Shown here piece by piece: positions 1 to 16,639 of a stretch of DNA of 64,000 bases (within the stretch, counting starts at the first letter, position 1; every line of letters begins with the position of its first letter). The DNA is taken from assembly GCA_030141605.1 (NCBI GenBank), contig JAQGDQ010000199.1:1-64000 (forward strand), given 5' to 3'. The stretch is from Tubiluchus corallicola. Lineage: Eukaryota; Priapulida; Priapulimorpha; Priapulimorphida; Tubiluchidae. The notes below the pieces were generated by a model. That model worked only from the letters and a program-made list of their open reading frames with translations. It ran no database searches and was not told the DNA's origin. The position numbers were made by a program, and so were the translations under genes.

Positions 1-999
1 TGTTCAGTCTAGTTTGAGTCATCGTACTCCGCAAATAAGTTTTTACTCTACGATAATCACAGAGTTTGATAGGCGTCTAGTATTTCAGCTTTGAGAATGA
101 GTAACAAAAACGAGTGCGTTATTCTGTTTGCTGATTGGATATAATAATGAAGTCTAAACCAAAATTGCTTCTTTTAGCTTCGAATAGAAACGATTTATGT
201 GCTTTATTGTTGTCTTTATAAATAATGAAGGGGAGATGTCTAGGCACGTACGGCAGAAAAAGTGGTCCGGCCATGGCCGGACCGGCCGGACCGCCGACTA
301 TGGCCTTGATTATTTCACAATTTAAAACTAATTGGAATGACATCAGTTTTATAGTAACGAAACGCCAACGATAAACGCCTCGTTAAAAATGGCACGAAAT
401 TTTATGTAAACAATGTGTTATAAGCTTGCAGTTACAAACGTAATTATAAATGTATACTTCACAATTAATTAAATACATGTGACACATAGCTAGCAATATA
501 ACCAACTCAGCTAGTTAACCTGACAAAGTAACAGAATAATTATTTTAACAAACTAAAACTGAACTGTATGAACTACGCAACTTGCCCGGTGTGTTGACAG
601 ACTTCCCAGAATTCCATGCTCAGCTGTAGCTATATTGTCTACAGCTAAACACGAAGATTTATTCAGGCAGATTGGTGAAACTTCTGAGTGAACTGCAGAA
701 GATTTTTTTAAACTTGCTTTCGTGCTGTCCACCAGCTAAAGCCATTTTTTTACATTGCCGTAGCAAGGTTTGTTTGGCGGCAAATAAGAATGATTTAAAT
801 TTCTTTTGGATTTTTAGCAAGACATGTTTGCGCCTGTATTGTGTGTGGAAATTTCAATATAAAAATTGAATACTAAAATACAATGAATGTTTGTTCGATG
901 GTCGGTTTTTCTTTCAAGTTTATATTTTTGTCCAAGTTATAATTAACTTTTACGTAAAGTACATGATTTCCATTGCCAGATTCTTATTTTTTCTTTCAG
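1..999. other. Upstream region of Rab7, no coding gene seen
   Basis: A+T-rich sequence without a convincing open frame. A pyrimidine tract and AG at 998-999 sit ten bases before the Rab7 start codon, so the coding start probably lies in a second exon and an untranslated first exon is somewhere upstream in this stretch; I cannot fix it. The only compositional oddity is the GC-rich palindrome listed separately. Confidence 0.5.
264..283. repeat. Perfect 20-bp GC-rich palindrome
   Basis: GGTCCGGCCATGGCCGGACC reads the same on both strands and is followed directly by further CCGG/GGCC units to about 295. It lies about 730 bp before the Rab7 start codon in otherwise A+T-rich DNA. It could be a hairpin, a CpG-rich promoter fragment or the tip of a small mobile element; nothing in the sequence decides. 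Confidence 0.7.
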
Positions 1000-1008
1000 A
1001 ATAGCATA

Positions 1009-4649
<3,641 letters not shown>

Positions 4650-7600
4650 GGGGGTCGTCGTTGTCACGGTAACGCACGCGCTGCTCGAGATGTACAGATA
4701 TTGAACGTTGATTGCTTGCGTTGGCCGTTACATTATCTTCTCTCTTTGTTGCTTAGTTCACAAACTCATCAGCATTGTTAACCTATTTTCATTTATCCAT
4801 TAAATCTGCATTGTTTCAATTGATATTATCCCATTGTGCATTGCTTTCTTCAAAAAATGCATATCAGAAGTCCTGCTAGTACATAAATAAGCAGTGACTC
4901 TTGTAGAAATGGTCTTAATTTCATTGCATCGGAACAAAAGCCATTGTTTGCATTATTGTCAAGGTTGTACATGCTTGTGTCTATGCTTCGCTAAGTTTGC
5001 AGATTTCTTGGTAGTAACAGTCAAGTACCATATGTCTAATCCTTGGTACCATGATGTAGTAATTCAGTATGTTTAATGGACCCCAATGTTTGTGCTTTCT
5101 GTTTTTGGACTGGCTTCTTTCCTGTTGCTTAAAAGTAATGTTGCTTCGTTAAATAGCATCTTGGCAACTTTTCTAATTTTCATTCGGGTAAGTGATGCTA
5201 AATACTATATGAACAGGCAGAAGTGTTGAAGTAGGATACGTGGTCAAAAACCACTAGTGTCACCTATGATCAGGATTACAAATTAAATTTGGGAAAACTT
5301 GGTATTTAGATAGACGAACTTCTGATAACAGAAGTGAAACATTTTTTTCGATTTCCTTGAATGCACTAACTCAGCTTCACAATTAGAATTTTTTAATTAG
5401 TACAATGCACCAACGATAGAGATAATAGCATATCATTGTTCCCGTCTTGTATTGTTTTCTTGTTTCTTGGTACCATTGTTTCTGAAAATCGCCTCACTGT
5501 TTGTTAGTAGCCTGATTGTTGCTTTAGAATAGTAAGTATTGTTCCATCATAGCTTCTCAGTATTTCGCAGGTGACAAAGCTACATCTTTTGTACATCCCT
5601 AGTCCATACTCACTCCACAGGCATTCTTGTTGTTAAACCTCCATTTTGTAAAAATTGCTGTGGCGAAAAATTGTACAACTAAATTTGGATGAAATATGAC
5701 TGTTAAAAAGTGATAACTTTCGCTTAAACAGTATCCCAACAAGCACGAAATATTCCGCCCGCAAGGAAAAAAGCAAGATCTCATTTAAGTTTATAGTTAT
5801 TTTTGAGCAAAATAAACACTTCTCTCAAGCATTAGGCATCCTGGTTCAAGTCTGCAGAAAGAATTTGGTGAAGTTAAAATCCTGCATTCCCTATTATGCT
5901 GTAGTTCATAGATTCACAGATTTATATTCAAATTTAGCTTGCCCTTTCAGTAGCTTTCATACGTTTGAATGTTGGCCAAAAAATGAACACATCACAGATC
6001 GAACAACTTTATACCGTCATTGTTAAATTTCAACTTTTCTAGAAACACGTTTTCACTTTATTTTCTGTTTGTCACGAATGTTAAATTTTTAATTGGTAGC
6101 TGCACTGTAGTAGCATAATTGTATATAATGTGCACTCAAAATTAAATGTTCATATTTAAATTGTTTAGATCATGGTCTTTACTGTCACAAACTTAAAAAA
6201 AATTAACGGATTCCCAATGTGAACTCACCAAAAATCGAAGCTGTGGTAGTAGCGTGTTTACGTGTTTTTGTACTGTGCTGCTATCGTGGTTAAGTCGCCG
6301 TCATTCCATACTAACACCGGTCACTAACTGTATTCAACATACTCGGTACACAGATACAGTATTAGACTGTTTACTTGTAAAGTAGCATATGTATACTTTT
6401 GTCACCATTTTTGGAGCGACATTGCTAGTAATGAACTGTAAAAACATGTATTATGCCTTTGCTGATATAATAATAATAAAGCTTTGCTTATCTGTGACGA
6501 TGTAGCTTACTTGTGTTAAATGTAAAGGTGTTCACTCTTGCTTTGCTGATAGTATTATAGTTGTAAACTAAGTTTGCTAGAAACTACTAAATTTCTACGA
6601 TGCTGCGACTAAAAGCATTTCTTAAAACCAAGTCAACAAAATTCTTAAAGCAAGAAATTTGTGCTTATTTGTCACAATTTCTAAGCCTTCTGGTTTACTT
6701 GGTACTGACTAACTGGTCTACCAAGCTCAGCAATGTTATGATATCTTTCAAAATCACAATTTAGGTGACTCTAGGAAGACTTTGTGCCTGTCAACTCACA
6801 AAAAAGTTGACAAAACTTCTTCGCTTCAAACTGCCAGTCAAATCCTACACTCTATTTATACTTTTTGCCCAATATCCAGACGCTCGCACAACAAACAGAT
6901 GGGTAATGCTAGAGGATCTTGAATTCTAGCAGCTCAAGGTTAACACGTATGCTCGACTGTTTAAAACTTTTTGTCGGAAAACTGTCTGGGTAAAAAAACT
7001 CGTTTTCCATGTCTGGATTTCCGAAAAGCACTTCAGATAGATTCACAATCTACTGTTTGGCCCTGTCTGCTCCTGTTTAGCACTGTCTACTCCGCTCATT
7101 ACACTGTAAAATGTTGTAAAAATTATTGCAGCGGTAGTGTAGCTGAATGACTCAACAAGTACTGGTTCTTGGTGTACTGTCAAATGATGCTGTTGGAAAA
7201 TGTTATTGTTACAAATTCGTTAAAGATCAGCGATGACAACAATGCTCTGCAAATGTAACTAGTTGAAAAAATAGTTCTAAAATTTTGGAACTGTAGCTAG
7301 TTTCAGTTTTTTAGAGGTAACTGCAAGTTGTTCCTTTCTGTTGTAATTTTTCGGGGAAATTTGGTTACGGTTACTTTTCTGTCTCATTTGTCTGGAATCA
7401 AACCAGAAGCCCATTAACTACACGTGATATAAATATTATATCCATGCTCGTTCCACCATTTCTTTTACTACTACATTCTTTCAGTACTATGCAGTCGTTT
7501 GTTGTTATACAATAGTTTCTGCTGTACGAGTCATTGAGTATTTCAACAAATAGTTTTCTTCAAATTTCTTTTTAAGGTTAGTTCCCATCATAACATTGAT

Positions 7601-8394
7601 TTACATATACAAATTTGACAAAGTCGTGTGGTTTATTTGTGTACATAGTTAATATGTAACTAAGGGTGTCATGCTTACTGCAAATGCATCCGTATCATTA
7701 CAAAATGTTTATTATAACAATGTAATGTTACTCGATTTATTACTATGTTTATGACTAAATCCGTTATTGGTTCTTGGCCTCCAATATTAAGCTAAATAAT
7801 TACGTGTGAAAAGTCTTTAGACTGTTTGTAAGGTTAAAATAGCAATCCTTCGAACCATTTTAAGATATGAACCAGCTCTCATGTAAGGGGGAGATAATGT
7901 CTTATGCGAATTATTTTGTAACTTTTGATGCTAGTAAGAAGATTGCTGTGTTTCGCTTGCTTACCTATTTGTTTAATTGGCTGTTACATACAGCCACATG
8001 TGTAACATAATCGTACAAGGTTGTTTCGGAATGTACACTTAACCAGCTCAAATAACTATATGTTAATGCATAGATATCCATGCTAAATTGTCAAACTCAT
8101 CAATGCCACGAACGGCTGTGGTTGGCGGAAGTTTGACGTGCGTGTTGTAATTGTGATATACTTTTGAAAATGCAAATAAAAACGTATGAAAGTGATTACC
8201 CGAGGGTGTCCAAAATAATTTCAATGCAATGTTGTATAATACATTTAATTTTAATACATTAAGTATTAAACAATAAGTTTAATACATTACAAATGTGTAA
8301 AAAAATAATTTTGCTGTGCTGTAATTAGTTACTTGCAAAAAAATTTTGCACAGGAAGAGAATCAGGATGATTCCTTTTGGAATGCCGGATTAAC
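4650..8394. other. Rab7 3' untranslated region and gene-free DNA
   Basis: No coding exon is convincing. The Rab7 3' UTR must begin at 4650; candidate poly(A) signals are in TAATAATAAAGC near 6473 and GCAAATAAAAACG near 8175, but neither can be preferred. The remainder is A+T-rich single-copy-looking sequence. Confidence 0.5.
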
Positions 8395-8645
8395 AATATC
8401 CACCAAAATGCTGTTTAAGTGCTGTTATTGGAAACTAATATTTAGTTCATTGCAGTCTTGCTATAGTTATTTATAAGTGCAAATAACACTGGAGTCAGAA
8501 CAGCTCCCTGGAGAACTCCAAGTAGTACTGTAAGGCTAGATTCTGTTTCAGTGCAACCGTGTGAATTAGTTAGTACTAAACTAAAAATTCTCTCTTACTG
8601 CAGTTGTAATTAATTACTGGCCAAGTTTACCTTTATTCTTCTAGT
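8395..8645 (-). mobile_element. Decayed non-LTR reverse transcriptase fragment
   Basis: The minus strand between about 8522 and 8460 reads GVLQGAVLTPVLFALINNYS, which is the conserved GxxQGSxLxPxLF block of non-LTR reverse transcriptases. The preceding frame (8640-8525) carries HGCTETESSLTVLL after several stop codons. The copy is dead: stops interrupt both sides of the motif and no YADD box was found beyond it. Confidence 0.7.
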
Positions 8646-9544
8646 GTTAAATAAGGATAACAACTGCGAAAGGATGTTAATACATGAGATATATATATAT
8701 ATAGGTATTATATACAAACGTATATTATATATATGCCAAGCGATCTTCTTTATTAATAAAATCTTATGATACAAAATGACTTTTCATTCTTTTTGCAAGT
8801 AATCTGTGTAAATTCAATTAAACCAATCATTCCTGACCAGAACTTCAAAAATGTTTAGTATTTGGCAGTATTGCAGATTAGTAATAAGAGATTCTGTATA
8901 AAGTATCCTGAACAACTTGAATCATCAAGTCTGACCTATGAAATGGATATACATTTTAGCGCATGTTGCTGACACTAGTAATATAATACTGATTCAGGCT
9001 CTCAGTAAAAAACGGGGTTATTGACGTAGCTTATGAAAATTTGCAACACATAAAGACAAAATAAATATGCTAACACATATTATTATTAGCAATTCTGAAA
9101 AAATTGTGACTTATTTCCATTGATTTGCACTGATTATCACATTTGTTGGTATCACCCCTATTGATCCTGGCTTATCTAATTATGATCAGATTATCTAATC
9201 TGATTCAGGCTTATTTCATTACCTTTGCTAATTATCATTTTTGTTGATTAGATTCGTGTTTTTGATTATTGTTGTTCCTGATTATCTTCTTCATCAATTA
9301 GACATTTCAGTGATTCAAATCTACAAACTATCATCTTCGTTGGTTGTTCTCAGATGTCTCTATTGATTTATCTTGATACCTTTGTCTTCAGCATCATCTT
9401 TAAGGTCTAAACTTTATTCGGCTCATGTTTATATATCACACTAAAATGCACAAAAATGTGTCTTCACTTGTATTTACATGTATTAATGTCCGAGATGATG
9501 CAGAGATTCGTCTGTTATTCCTCTAAAGCAAGTTACGGTTTAGC

Positions 9545-9625
9545 ATCTTAAAGCCTCCTGAGGTAGCTCATTTCAAATGTTTACCACTCTCTTCGAGAAA
9601 GAGTTTAGTTTCCGCCTGATGACTC
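9545..9625 (-). mobile_element. CR1/L2-type LINE C-terminal fragment
   Basis: The minus strand encodes VIRRKLNSFSKRVVNI, a stop, then NELPQEALRC. This matches the FSxRVVxxWNxLPxxVV signature found at the end of the reverse transcriptase protein of CR1/L2-like elements, with the tryptophan codon turned into a stop. Because it lies to the right of the 8.5-kb fragment although it should follow it on the minus strand, the two come from different copies. Confidence 0.65.
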
Positions 9626-11283
9626 CAAAAACCTGTATTTGTATTTGTTTTTTGTATTCCTTATTCCTTCCATAACATATTCCTCGCAAAATATTATAAC
9701 TATACGTATACAAAATTTCTCTCCATTAATACAAACTATTTTATAATTATAATTACACTCCTGCAAAAATGAGAATATAATCACCTCTCAAAAAACTAAA
9801 ACTATAATATGTAAACCTACTCCCATGACCCTCTTTCTCCAAACTGTTTTTTTAGTGCTATCCTGTTCTTACTGACCTACCTAACTTTTCCTTTTTCACA
9901 TTTATTACATAATTCTTTTCTCTCTAGTACAACTACATATACTAACAATTGCCAGGTGCCACTAGCTGGTCGGCCGCTGCTTAGCGATATACTTCAGTAC
10001 AACCTAAAGACATGTGCTCGCACTCAGCATAACTGCTTTAGTTATCGCATTTCAAGGACCAATTTTTACATTGGTTTTCATAAACAAAAAAGTTCAGTCT
10101 GCTTTGCTTTTTGAATAGTTTTTCGTGTGCTCTTGAGTTCTAGTATATGTGGCTTTTGTGAAGAAATTTTCCACAGCAATTTTATCTATGTTATTTACTG
10201 TACGATACACTACGTTTCAGGTCATCATTCATTTATTAACGATTATCTCTAGCACTGATTTGATCTGCTTATTGTCACGTTTGTTGATTCATATCTCTTG
10301 ACATAGGTCTGTTAACTATAGTCTCTACTGATTATCTTTCCTTTGACCTGAACCTGTTAATAATATCTTTACTATTATATCTATTGATTAGGGTGTATGG
10401 ATTATTAGCATTATTGCTGATACTTATATTATTATGATATTATTGTACTCTTTGATTAGGGATTTTGATTATCCTCTTTGATAATTGATATATAGTTATT
10501 TTCAAGCTATTCCCTATCTTCCTAGTGACGATCAGTGATCTTTCTCTACTTCGTGGATGTATTTTACAATGGCGTCGGTTTTACTATCCTCGACATTATT
10601 ATTGTGTTGCCCAACTTTCGGTGCTGCAATCCAATGATGTCTATGACTGTAAAGCCAAAATGCTGCTGATCTAATTTCTTGCCGTAGGCAGCATGTCATT
10701 GTACCATTTAACTGATTTTGTCTGAGATGATTGACCTTAACACTTAACCACATTTCAGTTCCAGTACAACCACTACATTAAGTAGGTCCTGTCATTAAAT
10801 ACGAGACCTTTGGGTTACCGCCAAACTGCAGTATAAAATTGAAATCCATGGTCTCATCATTTACAATGCTCTGAGCTCCACGCAAATAGACTAACGTAAC
10901 ACGTTTTTGCCAGATCCATTTCCGCTGTTTTTAGTTGCTGCTAATGTCAGAAGATGGACTGTTTGTCAAGCTGTCTAACTGTTTGCAGATAAAAGGAGAA
11001 CGCTGAAAAACAAACATAAACAAACACTGTTACGGAAGTTTACACAAAGCAAGCCAAATAAATTATCACCGTAAATGCTGCTGCAATTATGCTAAAAGCA
11101 TCATTCTGTGCCTGCATTTAGCAAAATGGTTAAACAGTACGAAAACCTCAACATGGGTTTGTAAAATCACAGCAATACTTCTGGCTTTGTCAGTACTTAA
11201 TTTGTTAGCAGTTGAAAGGATTTTATACATAAAACCTGGTAGCAAACTAGAAACACTTGTTGGTTCGCCGTTGCAACCAAATC
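9626..11283. other. Gene-free stretch before GPCR 1
   Basis: A+T-rich sequence with many TGATTA/GATTATC motifs (about 9110-9310 and 10240-10490), which look like a loose cryptic repeat. No exon, RNA gene or element end could be supported. The 5' region of the GPCR must lie in the right part. Confidence 0.4.
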
Positions 11284-12255
11284 ATGTTCTCAAACAACAG
11301 TGGTGCCAGTGCTGCAAACTCAAACTGTACAACAGCTAATTTCACAACAAGTTTTGGGACGGAGTGGATGCAGACCGTAATAATAACTGTGGTGCTACAG
11401 TTACTTGCAGTCACAATAGCCCTTTTTAATGCCATAGTTGTCTGTACGATCATCAAGTATCAGAAACTACACACCACAAGCTACTGGTTCATATGCAACC
11501 TCTCGGTCACGGATCTGTTCATGGGTATCATGCTAAGCATCTTACACTTTGTGTTCTCCGACCAGTTTCTCTCACAATACAGCATTGCCAAACGTTGTCT
11601 CTCAGGCTATGTCATAGTCCAAGTTCTCAGCATTGAATCGCTCTTAATGCTTCTGGTTGTGACTGTGGATCGCTACATAGCTATTGTTCACCCACTTAGG
11701 TACCCCGTCATTGTCAAATTGGGGAGAGTAAAGACGGTAATTGGTGGTACGTGGGTTTGCGCTGTAGTAACAGGCTTGCTCCTGCTGTACATCAATCGCT
11801 CCATGTTGCACGTTCAGACGTGCATGTACTTCACGGCCGTGAATGCCATCACCACCTATACAGCGAATGGATTGTTCCTGTTGATCATTCTGGTAATGTT
11901 GATCGTTTATTTTAAAATAATGTCCATCGTTCGCCGCCACATGGCTCAGATTAACAAGGCTAAGCAGCAGGACGCCACCTTCACACAAAGTGTAAGGCAG
12001 GCAAAGATGATGTTCATCGTAATCGGTGCTTTCGTTGTGTGCTGGTTACCACTGAATGTCACCCCAATGATGACTTCTGAGAAAGTTCACAAGAATGTAC
12101 TTCTTGCATTGCAATCATTCGTGTTCTTCATGCTTTACTTAAATTCGCTGATGAACCCTCTGATTTACGCCTGGAAGAATGAGGACCTCAGACGAGCAAT
12201 TCGACACATGATAACCTGCAAAGCAGGAAGTCCAGTTGATACAGACATTCCATGA
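11284..12255 (+). CDS. Class A (rhodopsin family) GPCR, orphan, copy 1
   Basis: Intronless seven-transmembrane receptor of 323 residues, expected in the plasma membrane and coupled to G proteins. The N terminus has sequons (NNS, NCT, NFT). Visible class A marks: LSVTD with the TM2 aspartate at 77, disulfide cysteines 105 and 180, DRY at 129-131 followed by IAIVHPLRYP, CWLP at 253-256 in TM6 and NPLIY at 291-295 in TM7. The nearest general type is the adenosine/amine-like group of invertebrate intronless receptors; the ligand cannot be read from sequence. I chose the ATG at 11284 rather than 11257 because the paralogue at 36088-37059 also begins MFSNN and then has exactly the same length. Confidence 0.93.
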   Translation: MFSNNSGASAANSNCTTANFTTSFGTEWMQTVIITVVLQLLAVTIALFNAIVVCTIIKYQKLHTTSYWFICNLSVTDLFMGIMLSILHFVFSDQFLSQYSIAKRCLSGYVIVQVLSIESLLMLLVVTVDRYIAIVHPLRYPVIVKLGRVKTVIGGTWVCAVVTGLLLLYINRSMLHVQTCMYFTAVNAITTYTANGLFLLIILVMLIVYFKIMSIVRRHMAQINKAKQQDATFTQSVRQAKMMFIVIGAFVVCWLPLNVTPMMTSEKVHKNVLLALQSFVFFMLYLNSLMNPLIYAWKNEDLRRAIRHMITCKAGSPVDTDIP

Positions 12256-14365
12256 AAGAACTACAGTAAATCGTATAGAGTCTTGTACTCAACTTGTATG
12301 CAAATTTGTTTTGCTCGCTTACTCTACCACGGATAAAATCAGAGTATGTATGTGAAAACATGAAGACAGGTTATAATGTATAGCAGGACAGTTCTTACAG
12401 ACATGCCGTAAAGGCAGTTCAGTAATTCGTATTATGAGTCTTTATCTGCAAACAAAGCTAATGCATATTTTTTGCCTACATTTGTAGAAGAAATCAGTTT
12501 GTCCAGTGGCTTCTCGTGTATAGGCACTATGAAGCTGCAACACCCCCTATTTTCACTCGATATTATCAATAACGTTCAATATAATGAGTCTTTTTTCTTT
12601 AATTCTTATTTATACTTGCACATTTGTAAGCCCTTGTACAGAACCAGAGCACGTGGCGGAACTGTGCACTTCATAGTTCCAGCGATGCGGTGTCTGGCTG
12701 TTGTGCGCATGCGCACATGTCCGAGTTAAGAAGCTGCACGCTAGCTAGAGACGGCACTGTCGCTCACGCAGTACCAACCCTGTTGTGCCAGGAGCGTTTC
12801 TTTTTTATTTTGATTCAGCATCATGTGTTGTGCTCAAAAACCATGTACCATATTCTTGAATGTGATAAACTCTAGAATTAGATGATTATCACGATTTCTG
12901 CTATTTTATTTGGTTCATTTTTTGCAGTTCTTTTTATTTTACAGCAAGTTTCAATACTTTAATCCTTGCCTTCCTTGCACTCCCAAGAAATAAGCTGTGT
13001 CATTGTGAGCATCAAGACTGTTTTACACAATATTAAAACATACGTAATTTTGTTTCTGAAGCAGCACTACCACTAATCCTAGCTACGAGCCGCTACTGCA
13101 TATAACAGCGCTTGTAAAAAGGCAATGCCTTATAACTTCATATAAGTGACGTTGGCATGAATATATAGATCTTGATTTACGCGTATTTTTCTTTTTGAGT
13201 TTCACTAAAGCGCTTTAGACATGGTTTGCTAAAGCACTACTGCAGAAGCAAAATTATTTTTAATTAAATGTATAAAATGAATAAAAACTGATAACCTGAC
13301 TTTTTACTTCTAGGACAAGTAGGGCTACTCTACGTTACTGTACACAAACCGAAAATCTACCTGTACTAAAGGCAATAGGATGAATTTTCATACCCATTTT
13401 GAAGTACGGCAAAAAGTACATCCTATCATAATGCCAAAATGTTTCTTATAATTAAATGATAGATTAAAAACTAAATTAACGGCAAGCGAACGCAATTAGT
13501 GAACCCAATTCTTTAACGCACACTATTGGTTATACAGCTTAGAAGATTATCTTAGATAATAAGTAGGATTCCCGTTCCTCACAACTAGCTACAATCTGGA
13601 TCCTGTCATTGTGTGCAAAATTCCGGCTTACAAGATGCCACATTGTAAAAATAAGAGATATCAAACTTAGTCAAAAATTAATAACTAAATACATTTCTAA
13701 CTGATACGTATTGTAATGCGGACAACGGAAACTCGGATAATGTAGATCAAAATGTGCGTTATACAAAATTGTACAAGTAACCAAGCTCACCAGCAGGTCA
13801 AGAGCACTTAGCATAGCAGTCCATAACAGTTGCATATCTCTGCTACGAAGTGCATGGGCAAACGTTCCACAATTGTGTTTGCGAAAGCGAAAATTGAAGT
13901 TCAGTGTTACCTGTACAACATTCCGTGTGATGCACAAGAACTTGGCAAATTTAAAGTTTAAAATTCAAATTTCAGGTTCTGCTGTGCTCACATGAGCTTT
14001 CGGATGTGTGTAGTACATCACAACCGAACATCTGGGAACTGCAAGGTACGGGACCCGCTTTTTGTGCAATGCGTTTTCGAAATGTACGTGTAACTAGCGA
14101 ATGGCGAAGTGCATGTAACAGCGAAGAACTGGCTTCGCAAACACGAAATTACGTTTGTGTGGTAATAGTTCTTTCACGTAAGTCATTCTTGAAAAAAATA
14201 GCATGTTCCCATTGAATATTTTACGGGGTAAATTGTTTTGAGCTACAGTTTAGGACTGGGCTCGGTTTTCCTTTAACAACAAATGAATAAATGACTATAA
14301 AATAGTTGAAGACCTTATCATTATCCATCAGTTGACTTTACGATGACAGTCGCAAAAACTTCAGG
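12256..14365. other. Gene-free stretch after GPCR 1
   Basis: No supported gene. It contains a 16-bp perfect palindrome TGTGCGCATGCGCACA at 12702-12717, which matches the consensus of the NRF1 transcription factor (TGCGCATGCGCA), and GCGAA/TTCGC-rich segments at 13850-14140 that partly pair with each other. Open frames here have no family resemblance. Confidence 0.4.
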
Positions 14366-16332
14366 TATCTACGTCACGGTATTCTAGTTGGCATGGCAAA
14401 GCTTACACAGTAGAGATAAGAAGTATCTACATCACGGTATTCTAGTTGGCATGGCAAAGCTTACACAGTAGAGATAAGAAGTACCTACATCACGGTATTC
14501 TAGTTGGCATGGCAAAGCTCACACAGTAGAGATAGGAAGTATCTACGTCACGGTATTCTAGTTGGCATGACAAAGCTCACACAGTAGAGATAGGAAGTAT
14601 CTACGTCACGGTATTCTAGTTGGCATGGCAAAGCTCACACAGTAGAGATAAGAAGTATCTACGTCACGGTATTCTAGTTGGCATGGCAAAGCTCACACAG
14701 TAGAGATAAGAAGTATCTACGTCACGGTATTCTAGTTGGCATGGCAAAGCTCACACAGTAGAGATAGAAGTATCTACGTCACGGTATTCTAGTTGGCATG
14801 GCAAAGCTCACAGTAGAGATAAGAAGTATCTACGTCACGGTATTCTAGTTGGCATGCAAAGCTCACACAGTAGAGATAGGAAGTATCTACGTCACGGTAT
14901 TCTAGTTGGCATGGCAAAGCTCACACAGTAGAGATAAGAAGTATCTACGTCACGGTATTCTAGTTGGCATGGCAAAGCTCACACAGTAGAGATAAGAAGT
15001 ATCTACGTCACGGTATTCTAGTTGGCATGGCAAAGCTCACACAGTAGAGATAAGAAGTATCTACGTCACGGTATTCTAGTTGGCATGACAAAGCTCACAC
15101 AGTAGAGATAGGAAGTATCTACGTCACGGTATTCTAGTTGGCATGGCAAAGCTCACACAGTAGAGATAAGAAGTATCTACGTCACGGTATTCTAGTTGGC
15201 ATGGCAAAGCTCACACAGTAGAGATAAGAAGTATCTACATCACGGTATTCTAGTTGGCATGACAAAGCTCACACAGTAGAGATAAGAAGTATCTACGTCA
15301 CGGTATTCTAGTTGGCATGGCAAAGCTCACACAGTAGAGATAAGAAGTATCTACGTCACGGTATTCTAGTTGGCATGGCAAAGCTCACACAGTAGAGATA
15401 GGAAGTATCTACGTCACGGTATTCTAGTTGGCATGGCAAAGCTTACACAGTAGAGATAAGAAGTATCTACGTCACGGTATTCTAGTTGGCATGGCAAAGC
15501 TCACACAGTAGAGATAGGAAGTATCTACGTCACGGTATTCTAGTTGGCATGGCAAAGCTCACACAGTAGAGATAGGAAGTATCTACGTCACAGTATTCTA
15601 GTTGGCATGGCAAAGCTCACACAGTAGAGATAAGAAGTATCTACGTCACGGTATTCTAGTTGGCATGGCAAAGCTCACACAGTAGAGATAAGAAGTATCT
15701 ATGTCACGGTATTCTAGTTGGCATGGCAAAGCCCACACAATAGAGATAAGAAGTATCTACGTCACGGTATTCTAGTTGGCATGGCAAAGCTCACACAGTA
15801 GAGATAAGAAGTATCTACGTCACGGTATTCTAGCTGGCATGGCAAAGCTCACACAGTAGAGATCAGAAGTATCTACATCACGGTATTCTAGTTGGCATGG
15901 CAAAGCTTACACAGTAGAGTTAAGAAGTATCTACATCACGGTATTCTAGTTGGCATGGCAAAGCTTACACAGTAGAGATAAGAAGTATCTACATCACGGT
16001 ATTCTAGTTGGCATGGCAAAGTTCACACAGTAGAGATAAGAAGTATCTACGTCACGGTATTCTAGTTGGCATGGCAAAGCTCACACAGTAGAGATAAGAA
16101 GTGTCTACGTCACGGTATTCTAGTTGGCATGGCAAAGCTCACACAGTAGAGATAAGAAGTATCTACGTCACGGTATTCTAGTTGGCATGGCAAAGCTCAC
16201 ACAGTAGAGATAAGAAATATCTACGTCACGGTATTCTAGTTGGCATGGCAAAGCTTACACAGTAGAGATAAGAAGTATCTATGTCACGGTATTCTAGTTG
16301 GCATGGCAAAGCTTACACAGAAGAGATAAGAA
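14366..16332 (+). repeat. 58-bp satellite array, about 34 copies
   Basis: Head-to-tail copies of a 58-bp unit that includes TATCTACGTCACGGTATTCT, AGTTGGCATGGCAAAGCTCA and CACAGTAGAGATAAGAAG. Copies differ by single bases (CTCAC/CTTAC, AAGAAG/AGGAAG, ACGTC/ACATC) and a few lose 1-2 bases (near 14764, 14811 and 14857). Nearly identical copies imply recent expansion or homogenisation. Each unit carries TACGTCAC, close to a cAMP-response element half site. Variant units cluster at both ends. The array has no spacer-repeat alternation and is not a CRISPR array. Confidence 0.97.
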
Positions 16333-16639
16333 CACAGAAAACATAAACCATCTAGACATAGAAACCATGCATCAATTGTGTTTTTGAAAACGTTCTACAA
16401 GTCGATGTTTAGAACAAGCTGGAACTACAATCGTTTTCAATAGCTTGCAATACTTGTCTGCTTCTTTCAATTCATGGCAATTTGCTTGCATTTATTATTG
16501 CAATTACGTTTTCATTTGCTTCTTTATGTTAATGTTATTTTGATTTGTTGTGATTTTGTTTTGCTTGAAATTCGTTTTAGTTAAGTTTTGTTAAGTATGC
16601 AACTGTTATGAATCTTTTTTTCATTTTGAAGTTTGCTAG

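Noticed and set aside
119-343. Minus-strand 74-codon frame upstream of Rab7
   Set aside because: Composition is driven by the GC palindrome (GGPAGPAMAGP); no homologue or splice context.
11257-11283. Upstream start codon for GPCR 1
   Set aside because: The extra nine residues (MLVRRCNQI) are absent from the paralogue, which begins MFSNN and has the same total length from that point.
14366-16332. CRISPR-like regular array
   Set aside because: Units are contiguous with no unique spacers, and the genome is eukaryotic; it is a satellite.
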